Of a DNA stretch of 64,000 nucleotides, positions 54,932-61,828 are shown in pieces (position 1 is the first letter of the stretch; each line of letters starts with the position of its first letter). The notes beneath the pieces were generated by a model. The model was given only the letters and a program-made list of their open reading frames with translations, did not search any database and was not told where the DNA came from. The stretch comes from Faecalibacter bovis (GTDB taxonomy: Bacteria; Bacteroidota; Bacteroidia; Flavobacteriales; Weeksellaceae), in contig NZ_CP072842.1 of assembly GCF_017948305.1 (NCBI RefSeq), forward strand, positions 784,001 to 848,000, written 5' to 3'. The position numbers and the translations under genes are program-made.

Positions 54932-55027
54932 GCTCAAAGATTGGGGAATCGTGTGAAATTCACGAGCTGTCGCGCAACTGTAAAATATTTTGTGAAAAAT
55001 ATAAAGTCAGATTACCAATTTATGAGC
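54932..55027 (+). promoter_or_regulatory. Cobalamin riboswitch (B12-binding leader)
   Basis: All conserved blocks of the adenosylcobalamin/cobalamin riboswitch are present in order: GGGGAATCGTGTG, GAGCTGTCGCGCAACTGTAA, a small AT hairpin, and AAGTCAGATTACC. The ends pair as P1: bases 54932-54944 with 55015-55027, with a single mismatch and one G-U pair. TCGCG at 54970-54974 (loop L5) is complementary to CGCGA at 55044-55048 downstream, the expected L5-L13 kissing contact. The next full gene is an acyl-CoA thioesterase, not a B12 transport or synthesis gene, which is unusual. Between them is a 23-codon ORF. No U-run terminator is seen after the switch, so control may be at translation. Confidence 0.9.
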
Positions 55028-55071
55028 TTTTCGATAATGCTTTCGCGATTTGAAGCTAATTCTATTGTTCT

Positions 55072-55143
55072 ATGAAATCTATAACCAACAAACGCCATAA
55101 AAAACATTATCAAATTTTTATTCAAAAAGAAATAACGTGCTAA
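55072..55143 (+). CDS. Small ORF (23 codons) after the riboswitch
   Basis: ATG at 55072 to TAA at 55141-55143, encoding MKSITNKRHKKHYQIFIQ plus KEITC. It is in the same frame as the thioesterase, which starts at 55147, three bases after this stop. It is basic with no signal-peptide core. It may be a translated coupling ORF under riboswitch control, or the remnant of a gene removed from behind the riboswitch. Too short to be sure it is expressed. Confidence 0.35.
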   Translation: MKSITNKRHKKHYQIFIQKEITC

Positions 55144-55146
55144 CAC

Positions 55147-55566
55147 ATGATAATGGAAATGGAAAAAACACAAAGAGAGGAATTAATTGAACAACGTATC
55201 AATGATTCTGAAACCAGAGTTTTTAAAGCAGTTTTCCCTGGAGATACAAACCATCACAAAACAATGTTTGGTGGTGCAGTAATGTATTTAATGGACGAAA
55301 TTGCTTTTATGACAGCTACACGTTTTTGTCGCAAACCTATTGTAACGGTAAGTAGTGACAAAATCGATTTTAAACACTCAATTCCTGCAGGAACTTTAGT
55401 TGAATTCGTAGGAAAAGTTACAAGAGTAGGACGTACAAGTTTGGACGTTCAGATTGATGTTTTTATTGAAAGTATGTACCGTGATGGTCGCGAAAAAGCG
55501 ATTACAGGAACTTTTACATTAGTAGCAATCAATGAAAACAAAAGACCAGTTCCGGTAATTGACTAA
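55147..55566 (+). CDS. Acyl-CoA thioesterase (hotdog fold, YciA/BFIT-like)
   Basis: A 139-residue hotdog-fold protein. It has the motif PGDTNHHKTMFGGAVMYLMDEIAF, where the Asn-His and the downstream Asp form the catalytic face of acyl-CoA hydrolases, followed by the IDFKHSIPAGTLVEFVGKV segment. It hydrolyses medium or long acyl-CoA to free acid and CoA in the cytoplasm. Further ATGs at 55153 and 55159 are possible starts. It is the first full gene after a cobalamin riboswitch, with which no thioesterase is usually associated. It ends before a terminator at 55585-55617. Confidence 0.88.
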   Translation: MIMEMEKTQREELIEQRINDSETRVFKAVFPGDTNHHKTMFGGAVMYLMDEIAFMTATRFCRKPIVTVSSDKIDFKHSIPAGTLVEFVGKVTRVGRTSLDVQIDVFIESMYRDGREKAITGTFTLVAINENKRPVPVID

Positions 55567-55584
55567 TTATTAGAATAAAATTTA

Positions 55585-55617
55585 ATCCTTCACATTAATT
55601 TGTGAAGGATTTTTTTG
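55585..55617 (+). terminator. Terminator of the thioesterase transcript
   Basis: ATCCTTCAC / GTGAAGGAT with a 7-base loop and a T7 tail. It separates the riboswitch unit from tnaA. Confidence 0.88.
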
Positions 55618-55647
55618 TTGCATTCAATTTTTGTTAAAAATCATCGT

Positions 55648-55655
55648 TATCTTTA
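55648..55655 (+). promoter_or_regulatory. Probable -7 box (TATCTTTA) of tnaA
   Basis: TATCTTTA lies 26 bases before the tnaA ATG. It is one base off the consensus. Confidence 0.4.
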
Positions 55656-55681
55656 AAATATAACGCAAAACAAACAATAAA

Positions 55682-57058
55682 ATGGAACTACCTTTCGCTG
55701 AACCGTTTCGAATAAAAATGGTCGAAGAAATTTACCAATCTACACGTGAGGAACGTGAACAATGGATTAAGGAAAAAGATTATAACTTATTCAACTTAGA
55801 AAGCCAAAAAGTTTTTGTTGATTTATTGACAGATTCAGGAACTGGAGCAATGTCTGATAAACAATGGGGAGCAATGATGACAGGTGACGAAAGCTATGCT
55901 GGTTCACAATCTTTCCAAAAATTAAAAGCAACAGTAAATAAAATTACTGGATACGAATACGTTTTGCCTACACATCAAGGTCGTGCAGCAGAAAATGTAT
56001 TATTTTCAGCTTTAGTTAAAGAAGGAAATGTAATTCCTGGAAATTCGCATTTTGATACAACTAAAGGTCATATAGAATTTAGAAAAGCACATGCCATAGA
56101 TTGTACAATTGACGAAGCTTTTGATAGCGAATTAATTCATCCATTTAAAGGAAATATCGATTTAGATAAACTTGAAAAAGTATATAAGGAACATGGAAAA
56201 GAAAATATTCCATTTACTTTAATCACAATCACTTGTAATTCATCAGGTGGCCAGCCCGTTTCTGTAGAAAACATTAGAAAAGTAAAAGCTTTATCAGACA
56301 AATATGGTATTCCGATTTTCTTTGATTCTGCTCGTTTTGCAGAAAATGCATATTTCATCAAAGAAAGGGAAGAAGAATTTAAAAATCATACGATCAAAGA
56401 AATTTCTAAAATAGTATTTGATCTTGGTGATGGTATGACAATGTCGTCTAAAAAAGATGGATTGGTAAATATCGGAGGTTTTATAGCACTTAATAATGAA
56501 GAGCTATATAAAATATGTGGTAATTTCGGAATTATTTACGAAGGTTATTTAAGTTATGGTGGTTTAGCTGGACGTGATTTAGCAGCTTTAGCACAAGGTT
56601 TAGATGAAGCAACAGAATATCCGTACTTAAAATCTCGAATTTCACAAGTTGAATACCTTGGAAATAAATTGATTGAATACGGAATTCCGATTCAACAACC
56701 TATTGGTGGACATGCAATTTTTATAGATGCGGTAAAATTTTTACCTAATGTACCACGCGAAGAATTTCCTGCACAAACTTTAGGAATCGAGTTGTACAAA
56801 GAAGCTGGAGTACGAGGTGTAGAAATTGGAACAATCTTGGCCGATCGTGATCCTGAAACTAGAGAAAATCGTTATCCAAAATTAGAATTATTGCGTTTAG
56901 CAATTCCTAGAAGAACTTATTTTCAAAGTCATATGGATTACATCGCGGTAGCGTTAAAAAATATTTTTGATAGACGCGAAGAAATTTCTAAAGGTTACGA
57001 AATTACTTGGGAAGCAGATATTTTAAGACACTTTACAGTAAAATTGAAAGAAAAATAA
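55682..57058 (+). CDS. tnaA: Tryptophanase
   Basis: A 458-residue PLP enzyme that degrades tryptophan to indole, pyruvate and ammonia. It begins PFAEPFRIKMVEEI, typical of tryptophan indole-lyases, and the PLP lysine is K258 in MTMSSKKDGLV. HQGRAAENVLFSAL, TITCNSSGGQP and FDSARFAENAYFI are also intact. Tyrosine phenol-lyase is a close relative; the overall pattern favours tryptophanase, but the two are separated by few residues. No tnaC leader or tnaB gene precedes or follows it. Its presence agrees with indole-positive flavobacteria. It lies in the same window as the complete trp pathway, suggesting opposing control of Trp. Confidence 0.93.
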   Translation: MELPFAEPFRIKMVEEIYQSTREEREQWIKEKDYNLFNLESQKVFVDLLTDSGTGAMSDKQWGAMMTGDESYAGSQSFQKLKATVNKITGYEYVLPTHQGRAAENVLFSALVKEGNVIPGNSHFDTTKGHIEFRKAHAIDCTIDEAFDSELIHPFKGNIDLDKLEKVYKEHGKENIPFTLITITCNSSGGQPVSVENIRKVKALSDKYGIPIFFDSARFAENAYFIKEREEEFKNHTIKEISKIVFDLGDGMTMSSKKDGLVNIGGFIALNNEELYKICGNFGIIYEGYLSYGGLAGRDLAALAQGLDEATEYPYLKSRISQVEYLGNKLIEYGIPIQQPIGGHAIFIDAVKFLPNVPREEFPAQTLGIELYKEAGVRGVEIGTILADRDPETRENRYPKLELLRLAIPRRTYFQSHMDYIAVALKNIFDRREEISKGYEITWEADILRHFTVKLKEK

Positions 57059-57064
57059 TGATAT

Positions 57065-57097
57065 AAAAAAAATCCACCAATTGGTGGATTTTTTTTA
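57065..57097. terminator. Bidirectional terminator after tnaA
   Basis: AATCCACCAATTGGTGGATT palindrome flanked by A and T runs, between tnaA and the M28 peptidase gene. Confidence 0.9.
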
Positions 57098-57100
57098 TTT

Positions 57101-58534
57101 TTATTTCCATCTCCAATCGCCTGAAATACGTAATGGAGTTTCTAAATTTGCATCAATTAATTGTTTTTGAATTTCATTATCTGTCCATCTTTTCGAAGGA
57201 AAATTCTTTACATTACTTAATCTATACAACAAATACGTTTCTAATACTACGTTATTTTTTAAACCTTGTTCTTCCACAAATTCAAAAGAATCACAATTTG
57301 CATGATAACAATTTAAAGCACCTTTTTTAAATTTACTTTCTGTTAATCCAATAATTGGAATTCCTTGTAACATAAACGGTTGATGATCTGAATGTAATCC
57401 TACATTAACGGATGCTGTTTCTTTAAAATCTGAAATATAATTTTTAACATCTTTTGCAATTTCATTTAAAAATGATAAACTGGAATTTGTTGATGAAAAA
57501 TACGCTTTTGGATTTGTTGTCATATCCATATTCGACATGGCTTTTATCTGTTTGATAGATCCATCTTTAATCGCCTCATCTACATAATGTTTAGATCCTA
57601 ATAAACCTATCTCTTCGCCCATGAAAAGAACAAATTCTATTGTTCTGTTATTTTCTATATTTAATTTCTGAAATGTTCGGGCTACATCAATAATAGAGAA
57701 ACTACCAACTCCATTATCTATGGCTCCCGTAGCTAAATCCCAACTATCCAAATGCCCACCAAGTACAATTTTTTCCTCTGGAATAGCTTGACCTAATCGA
57801 CGAGCAATTATATTTCGACCTTTCATTGGGCCAACATCATTCTTCATATCAATTTGACCCGCAATGATATTTGATTTCAGAGCTTGTTTAATCAACATTC
57901 CATCTTCGTAAGAAATATTAACTGCAGGAATATCAATTAAATCTCCAGTTACCGAAGCAGTTCCTGTTAAAAGGACTCCACCTTTTGCGTTATTATATAA
58001 GATTATACCTTTTGCTCCATATTTTATAGCCAAAGCTGTTTTCTCAGAACGATGTAAATTTTTCACTTCTTTTGGCGTCCCTTCATTCAAACCTAAAGCT
58101 GCAAAAACAATTTTACCTTCAACTTCTTTTCCTAATTGTTTATAATCATCCTCTAAACCATTTCCTAAATCAATTAATGTTGAGTTAATTTTAGCAATTT
58201 CGGGTGAATGTGCTAGTGCAACAGCTTCAATCTTTTTTCCATTAATTTCTAAGGTCAAACTATTTCTATTCCAACCATTAAAATTAAATTCTTGGAAAGA
58301 AACATCATAACCAAATGATTGTAAAATATCCGCAGCAAATTCTTCTGCTTCTACTCCATTTTTCGTCCCTGTTGCTCGATGACCAATATTTTCAGTTGCT
58401 TTTTGTAATAAATAATAAGCTTCTGAATGATTAGAAACTTCTGTATTGATTTGTTCTAAAATCAACTGATTTGATTGCGCTTTTAACGATAATGTTGATA
58501 AAATCGTAAAAGCAAGTATTGGTATAATCTTCAT
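57101..58534 (-). CDS. Secreted M28-family metallopeptidase with PA domain
   Basis: A 477-residue protein with a signal peptide (to about residue 19, LKAQ). A protease-associated (PA) insert lies around residues 120-230 (GKIVFAALGLN, AIKYGAKGIILYNN). The two-zinc site is complete: His and Asp in LGGHLDSWDLATGAIDNG, Glu-Glu in FMGEEIGLLGS, Asp in SNMDMTT and His in GLHSDHQPFM. It removes amino acids from peptides in the periplasm or outside the cell, resembling carboxypeptidase Q and aminopeptidases of the family. The exact specificity is not clear. It is monocistronic on the minus strand. Confidence 0.92.
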   Translation of the reverse strand: MKIIPILAFTILSTLSLKAQSNQLILEQINTEVSNHSEAYYLLQKATENIGHRATGTKNGVEAEEFAADILQSFGYDVSFQEFNFNGWNRNSLTLEINGKKIEAVALAHSPEIAKINSTLIDLGNGLEDDYKQLGKEVEGKIVFAALGLNEGTPKEVKNLHRSEKTALAIKYGAKGIILYNNAKGGVLLTGTASVTGDLIDIPAVNISYEDGMLIKQALKSNIIAGQIDMKNDVGPMKGRNIIARRLGQAIPEEKIVLGGHLDSWDLATGAIDNGVGSFSIIDVARTFQKLNIENNRTIEFVLFMGEEIGLLGSKHYVDEAIKDGSIKQIKAMSNMDMTTNPKAYFSSTNSSLSFLNEIAKDVKNYISDFKETASVNVGLHSDHQPFMLQGIPIIGLTESKFKKGALNCYHANCDSFEFVEEQGLKNNVVLETYLLYRLSNVKNFPSKRWTDNEIQKQLIDANLETPLRISGDWRWK

Positions 58535-58592
58535 GTATTAAAATTCTATACTAAACTTAGCTATAATTCTCATATTTGCCATTATTTCAAAT

Positions 58593-58621
58593 AAAAAATC
58601 CACCTTTAAAAAGTGGATTTT
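58593..58621 (-). terminator. Terminator of the lipoprotein pair
   Basis: AAATCCAC / GTGGATTT hairpin with a 9-base loop; the minus strand enters a U-run. It is next to the stop at 58627. Confidence 0.75.
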
Positions 58622-58626
58622 AATGA

Positions 58627-59100
58627 TTAATTTATTCTTTTATAAGTCTCATAATCATACCATACTTGACCATTTGGCATATACATCTTATAGTAATATA
58701 CTTTCATTTCTGTATTTGAAATTTTCTTGTAAAAGAATTTTCTTTTATACTCCTCTGTATTGATTCTAAATTCGCCATCATCAAATTCGTATGGGAATTT
58801 CATCGTTCTAAATTCACAACCATTATTATAATGGATCAAATGATTTTCTAAAAAATCGTCTGAAGTAAATTGAATTTTTTTCTGTTTCATACACGCCTGA
58901 CGATTAGGTAATGTAAAGGCTTCTATGGTTGAATCAATCAGTACGTCATTCTCAAATTTATAGGTACCTACATTTTCCCATTGCCATATTCCTTCTAAAT
59001 AATTGGAGTTCGAATTCGAATTGCTATCATCATCGTTATTACAAGAATACAATCCTAATATTCCCAATAATATAAATAGTATTTGTAATTTATCTTTCAT
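58627..59100 (-). CDS. Small lipoprotein, lipocalin-like, paralogue B
   Basis: A 157-residue lipoprotein from the ATG at 59100. A signal peptide leads to a lipobox (GLYSC) followed by NNDDDSNSNSN, a spacer typical of Bacteroidota outer-membrane lipoproteins. The body is a small beta-rich domain with EGIWQWENVGTYKF and a Tyr-rich C-terminus, resembling the lipocalin-like domain often seen in these lipoproteins. The start overlaps the stop of the upstream lipoprotein gene by 11 bases. A longer start at 59112 is possible. Function unknown. Confidence 0.7.
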   Translation of the reverse strand: MKDKLQILFILLGILGLYSCNNDDDSNSNSNSNYLEGIWQWENVGTYKFENDVLIDSTIEAFTLPNRQACMKQKKIQFTSDDFLENHLIHYNNGCEFRTMKFPYEFDDGEFRINTEEYKRKFFYKKISNTEMKVYYYKMYMPNGQVWYDYETYKRIN

Positions 59101-59587
59101 AATAAGTAACATTTAATGAACTTCTATTTTCCTCACTCCAAGACGGTTGTATGATTTCTAATTTGTTTTGATATAAACGTTTAACTTGATATGTAACAGA
59201 AACCGCTTGTCCGTATCTTATAAAATTTAAAGTAAATGTCTTACCGCTTACTGAAAAAGTTCCCGTATAGTATTTAGGAGAACAACTATTATCATAACCA
59301 TTATAATTATAACTTACCTGCGTAAATGTATTATCAGATGGATTGAATTTTAGATATCCTTGATATACACACTCTAACCCTACTTCTGAAACAACGATAT
59401 TATGATATCCTGGAAAAAAATCATCATATATCCCTTCACCCCTAAAATCCCAAGTTCCCATTAACAAATCCATGTTAACCTCATCCGGAATTTCAATCGT
59501 ATCAGTGTTTCGATTATTGTCGTCATTATTGTCACAGGACAATAATGCAAATAATGCAAAAAAGATTAATAAATATTTTGTTTTCAT
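59090..59587 (-). CDS. Small lipoprotein, lipocalin-like, paralogue A
   Basis: A 165-residue lipoprotein with a lipobox at Cys18 (FALLSCDNNDDNN). After an acidic spacer it has the MGTWDFRGEGIYDDF start of a lipocalin-like beta-barrel, analogous to EGIWQWENVGTY in the next gene, and a FSVSGKTFTLNF segment. The two lipoproteins are probably diverged tandem duplicates with overlapping reading frames, read as one operon. No ligand or enzyme function can be read. Surface export is possible because of the Asp/Asn-rich spacer, but the export signal is only suggestive. Confidence 0.72.
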   Translation of the reverse strand: MKTKYLLIFFALFALLSCDNNDDNNRNTDTIEIPDEVNMDLLMGTWDFRGEGIYDDFFPGYHNIVVSEVGLECVYQGYLKFNPSDNTFTQVSYNYNGYDNSCSPKYYTGTFSVSGKTFTLNFIRYGQAVSVTYQVKRLYQNKLEIIQPSWSEENRSSLNVTYYER

Positions 59588-59676
59588 ATTATTGTTTAAA
59601 TACTTAACGTGTTATTAAACAATATATTATAAGCTAAAAATCAATTAAATTAAGATTACAATTAATTTTCTATCAA

Positions 59677-59708
59677 TAAAAAAAGCCATCCGAAACGGAT
59701 GGCTTTTT
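59677..59708 (-). terminator. Terminator of the beta-helix protein gene
   Basis: GCCATCCG / CGGATGGC hairpin around AAA, with flanking A7 and T5. It lies 48 bases beyond the stop at 59756. Confidence 0.88.
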
Positions 59709-59755
59709 AAAATTCACTCTTTTATATATGTCGAATTAATTTTAATAAAAATAAT

Positions 59756-61207
59756 CTATTTGATTAATATTTTGAAAGAACTAGTAGATGTCTTTAGCAC
59801 ATATAATCCTTTTAATAAATTAGTTTTTATGTTATTTTTTCCAACTTCTATATTTCCTTTTGCTACTAATTTTCCCGATACATTATAAATGGTGTATTGA
59901 TCTTTAATTTTAGAATCAAATACAAAATTTCCATTATTTGGATTAGGGTATAAAAGACCTTTATCTAATTTAACATCTGATGTATTTAATAAGCAGACAT
60001 AATTAGAATAATCTACTAATCCTAAAGTTGAATCATCATTGTAATGTACAATTATTTCTTCTACTCGCTCATTTGTTAAAATTGGATCCCAACAATTTCC
60101 TTGAGCTGAAATAGGATTTGGAGAATTATTGTACAAAGCATATGTTACACCTTCATTCCCATTATTTTCAAACACATTATATCCTCCATCTTCAGCATTT
60201 CCTAAATTTATGAATGCTCCATCACCAATACTTGTTATACCCCAAAGATTACCTTTAATTTCATTTTGTAAAATGTTAATAACATAACCTTCACGATTCT
60301 GAGCTAAATAAATATTAATACCACTTCCTCCATTCGCTGGAACAGGTTCCGTATTATTATCTATAATTTGATTATTGATGATATTTCCTTTTGTATTTCC
60401 ACCAGTAGTTGTTATTCCGTATCGATTATCTTTAATGATATTATTTTCAATTAAAAATTCGTTATTAACACCTAACATACTTGAAACTGAAACACCACCT
60501 ACACGCGTCATAGTTCTATCACCAATAATTGTGTTACCTGAAATTGTAGTAATTGCATCATTTCCACTTGGCCCCATATTAATTTGAGGGCGATTAGAAT
60601 TAGACAAATTATTATGTGATAAATAATTATTGATGTATGTTAAAGCTACCGATTGGTTGGCTCCAGAAGCAACAGCTGGCGTAATATTTTGCTCGAATCT
60701 TGAATTTTGAATCGTTGGATTTCCTCTTGAGAAATTTATCGCAGCACCTGATGAAATACCAGAATTTTGATAAGAAACTTCCGAATTATCCATAAAGAAA
60801 TTCTCGCCTAAAACTCGAATTCCTCCTCCGTAAGTCATTTTAAAATTGTTGAAATTCCCCGTTGATCCGTCTTCTAATCTTAATCCATTAAAGTAAACAG
60901 TTCCTGGATCTGTGGAAGTAAAATGTACTAAATTAGGTGCATTAACATTAATAGTTCCTGCAATAGTTATCAATTTACCATCTGCTATAGCCAATACAAA
61001 ATCTGTATTTGCAACAAAAGAATCTGTTTCACTAATAGTTAAATTCTCTGATAAGATATATTTCTGTGATGATTCGTCAAAATTTATAACATCTGTTAAA
61101 GCGTCTAATTGATCAATTGTATAAGTTTGTCCTGTATTTGGAGTTGTAAATTGACCAAATACAATTGCCCCAATTAATGCCAAGGAAGCAGTAAAAAATT
61201 TCTTCAT
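59756..61207 (-). CDS. Beta-helix protein with T9SS type A sorting domain
   Basis: A 483-residue secreted protein. The signal peptide ends near residue 18 (VFGQF). The middle part (residues about 80-370) contains recurrent short strands with Asn-rich turns (NNYLSHNNLSNSN, NNIIKDNRYGI, NNQIIDNNT), the pattern of a right-handed parallel beta-helix as in pectate-lyase-like proteins. The last 75 residues form a T9SS type A C-terminal domain: LLYPNPNNGNFVF, YTIYNVSGKLVAKG, and LLKGLYVLK. It should be exported by the Por/type IX system and anchored or released at the surface. No catalytic residues are obvious, so whether it acts as a lyase or an adhesin is open. Confidence 0.88.
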   Translation of the reverse strand: MKKFFTASLALIGAIVFGQFTTPNTGQTYTIDQLDALTDVINFDESSQKYILSENLTISETDSFVANTDFVLAIADGKLITIAGTINVNAPNLVHFTSTDPGTVYFNGLRLEDGSTGNFNNFKMTYGGGIRVLGENFFMDNSEVSYQNSGISSGAAINFSRGNPTIQNSRFEQNITPAVASGANQSVALTYINNYLSHNNLSNSNRPQINMGPSGNDAITTISGNTIIGDRTMTRVGGVSVSSMLGVNNEFLIENNIIKDNRYGITTTGGNTKGNIINNQIIDNNTEPVPANGGSGINIYLAQNREGYVINILQNEIKGNLWGITSIGDGAFINLGNAEDGGYNVFENNGNEGVTYALYNNSPNPISAQGNCWDPILTNERVEEIIVHYNDDSTLGLVDYSNYVCLLNTSDVKLDKGLLYPNPNNGNFVFDSKIKDQYTIYNVSGKLVAKGNIEVGKNNIKTNLLKGLYVLKTSTSSFKILIK

Positions 61208-61250
61208 GTTTTTTCATTTTAGTGTAACATAAAGGTAAACATTTCAAAAT

Positions 61251-61277
61251 AAAAAAAGCCACCCAATGGGTGGCTTA
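61251..61277 (-). terminator. Terminator of ppa
   Basis: AGCCACCC / GGGTGGCT around AAT, 21 bases beyond the ppa stop; the minus strand ends in a U-run of seven. Confidence 0.85.
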
Positions 61278-61297
61278 CTATATGTTTAAAGAAAATC

Positions 61298-61786
61298 TTA
61301 GTGACCTCCTTCTGTTTTGAAACGCTCAACAGCTTCGTGGAATAATTTTTCCGCTTGTGCTTTATCACCAAAACCGTCTACTTGACAAGTTTTGTTTTCT
61401 AAATCTTTGTATACTTTAAAGAAATGCTCAACAGCTTTTAAAGTGTGATCGTTCATATCAGTAATATCCTCTAATTTGTTCCAAGTTGGATCAGCAACTG
61501 GTACACAAATTAATTTTTCGTCACGACCTTTGTCGTCAGACATGTTTAATACACCGATAGTTTTAACCTCGATAACACATCCAGGAACAGTTGGCTCAGT
61601 TAAGAAAACTAAAACATCAATTGGATCACCATCTAATGCTAAAGTATTCTCTACAAATCCGTAATCTGCTGGGTATTGCATTGGAGAGTATAATACACGG
61701 TCAAAACGGATTCTTCCTGTTTCGTGATCCATTTCGTATTTGTTACGAGATCCTCTTGGGATTTCAATAATCGCGTCAAAAGTCAT
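61298..61786 (-). CDS. ppa: Inorganic pyrophosphatase
   Basis: A 162-residue soluble family I pyrophosphatase. The signature DGDPIDVLVF (metal-binding Asp residues) is intact, along with the substrate-binding EIPRGSRNKYEMD start, YPADYGFVENT, and the DDKGRDEK loop. It hydrolyses PPi to phosphate, pulling biosynthetic reactions forward in the cytoplasm. It lies 42 bases downstream of the DUF5686 gene on the same strand and ends at a terminator, so the two may form one transcript; no exact -7 box was found in the short gap. Confidence 0.95.
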   Translation of the reverse strand: MTFDAIIEIPRGSRNKYEMDHETGRIRFDRVLYSPMQYPADYGFVENTLALDGDPIDVLVFLTEPTVPGCVIEVKTIGVLNMSDDKGRDEKLICVPVADPTWNKLEDITDMNDHTLKAVEHFFKVYKDLENKTCQVDGFGDKAQAEKLFHEAVERFKTEGGH

Positions 61787-61828
61787 TTTCGCTTATTTTT
61801 AATTTATTATTATTTAATTTAAAATACT

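Noticed and set aside
54932-55027. Other riboswitch classes (TPP, SAM, FMN) for this leader
   Set aside because: The blocks GGGGAATC, GCGCAACTGTAA and AAGTCAG with P1 and L5-L13 pairing fit only the cobalamin class.
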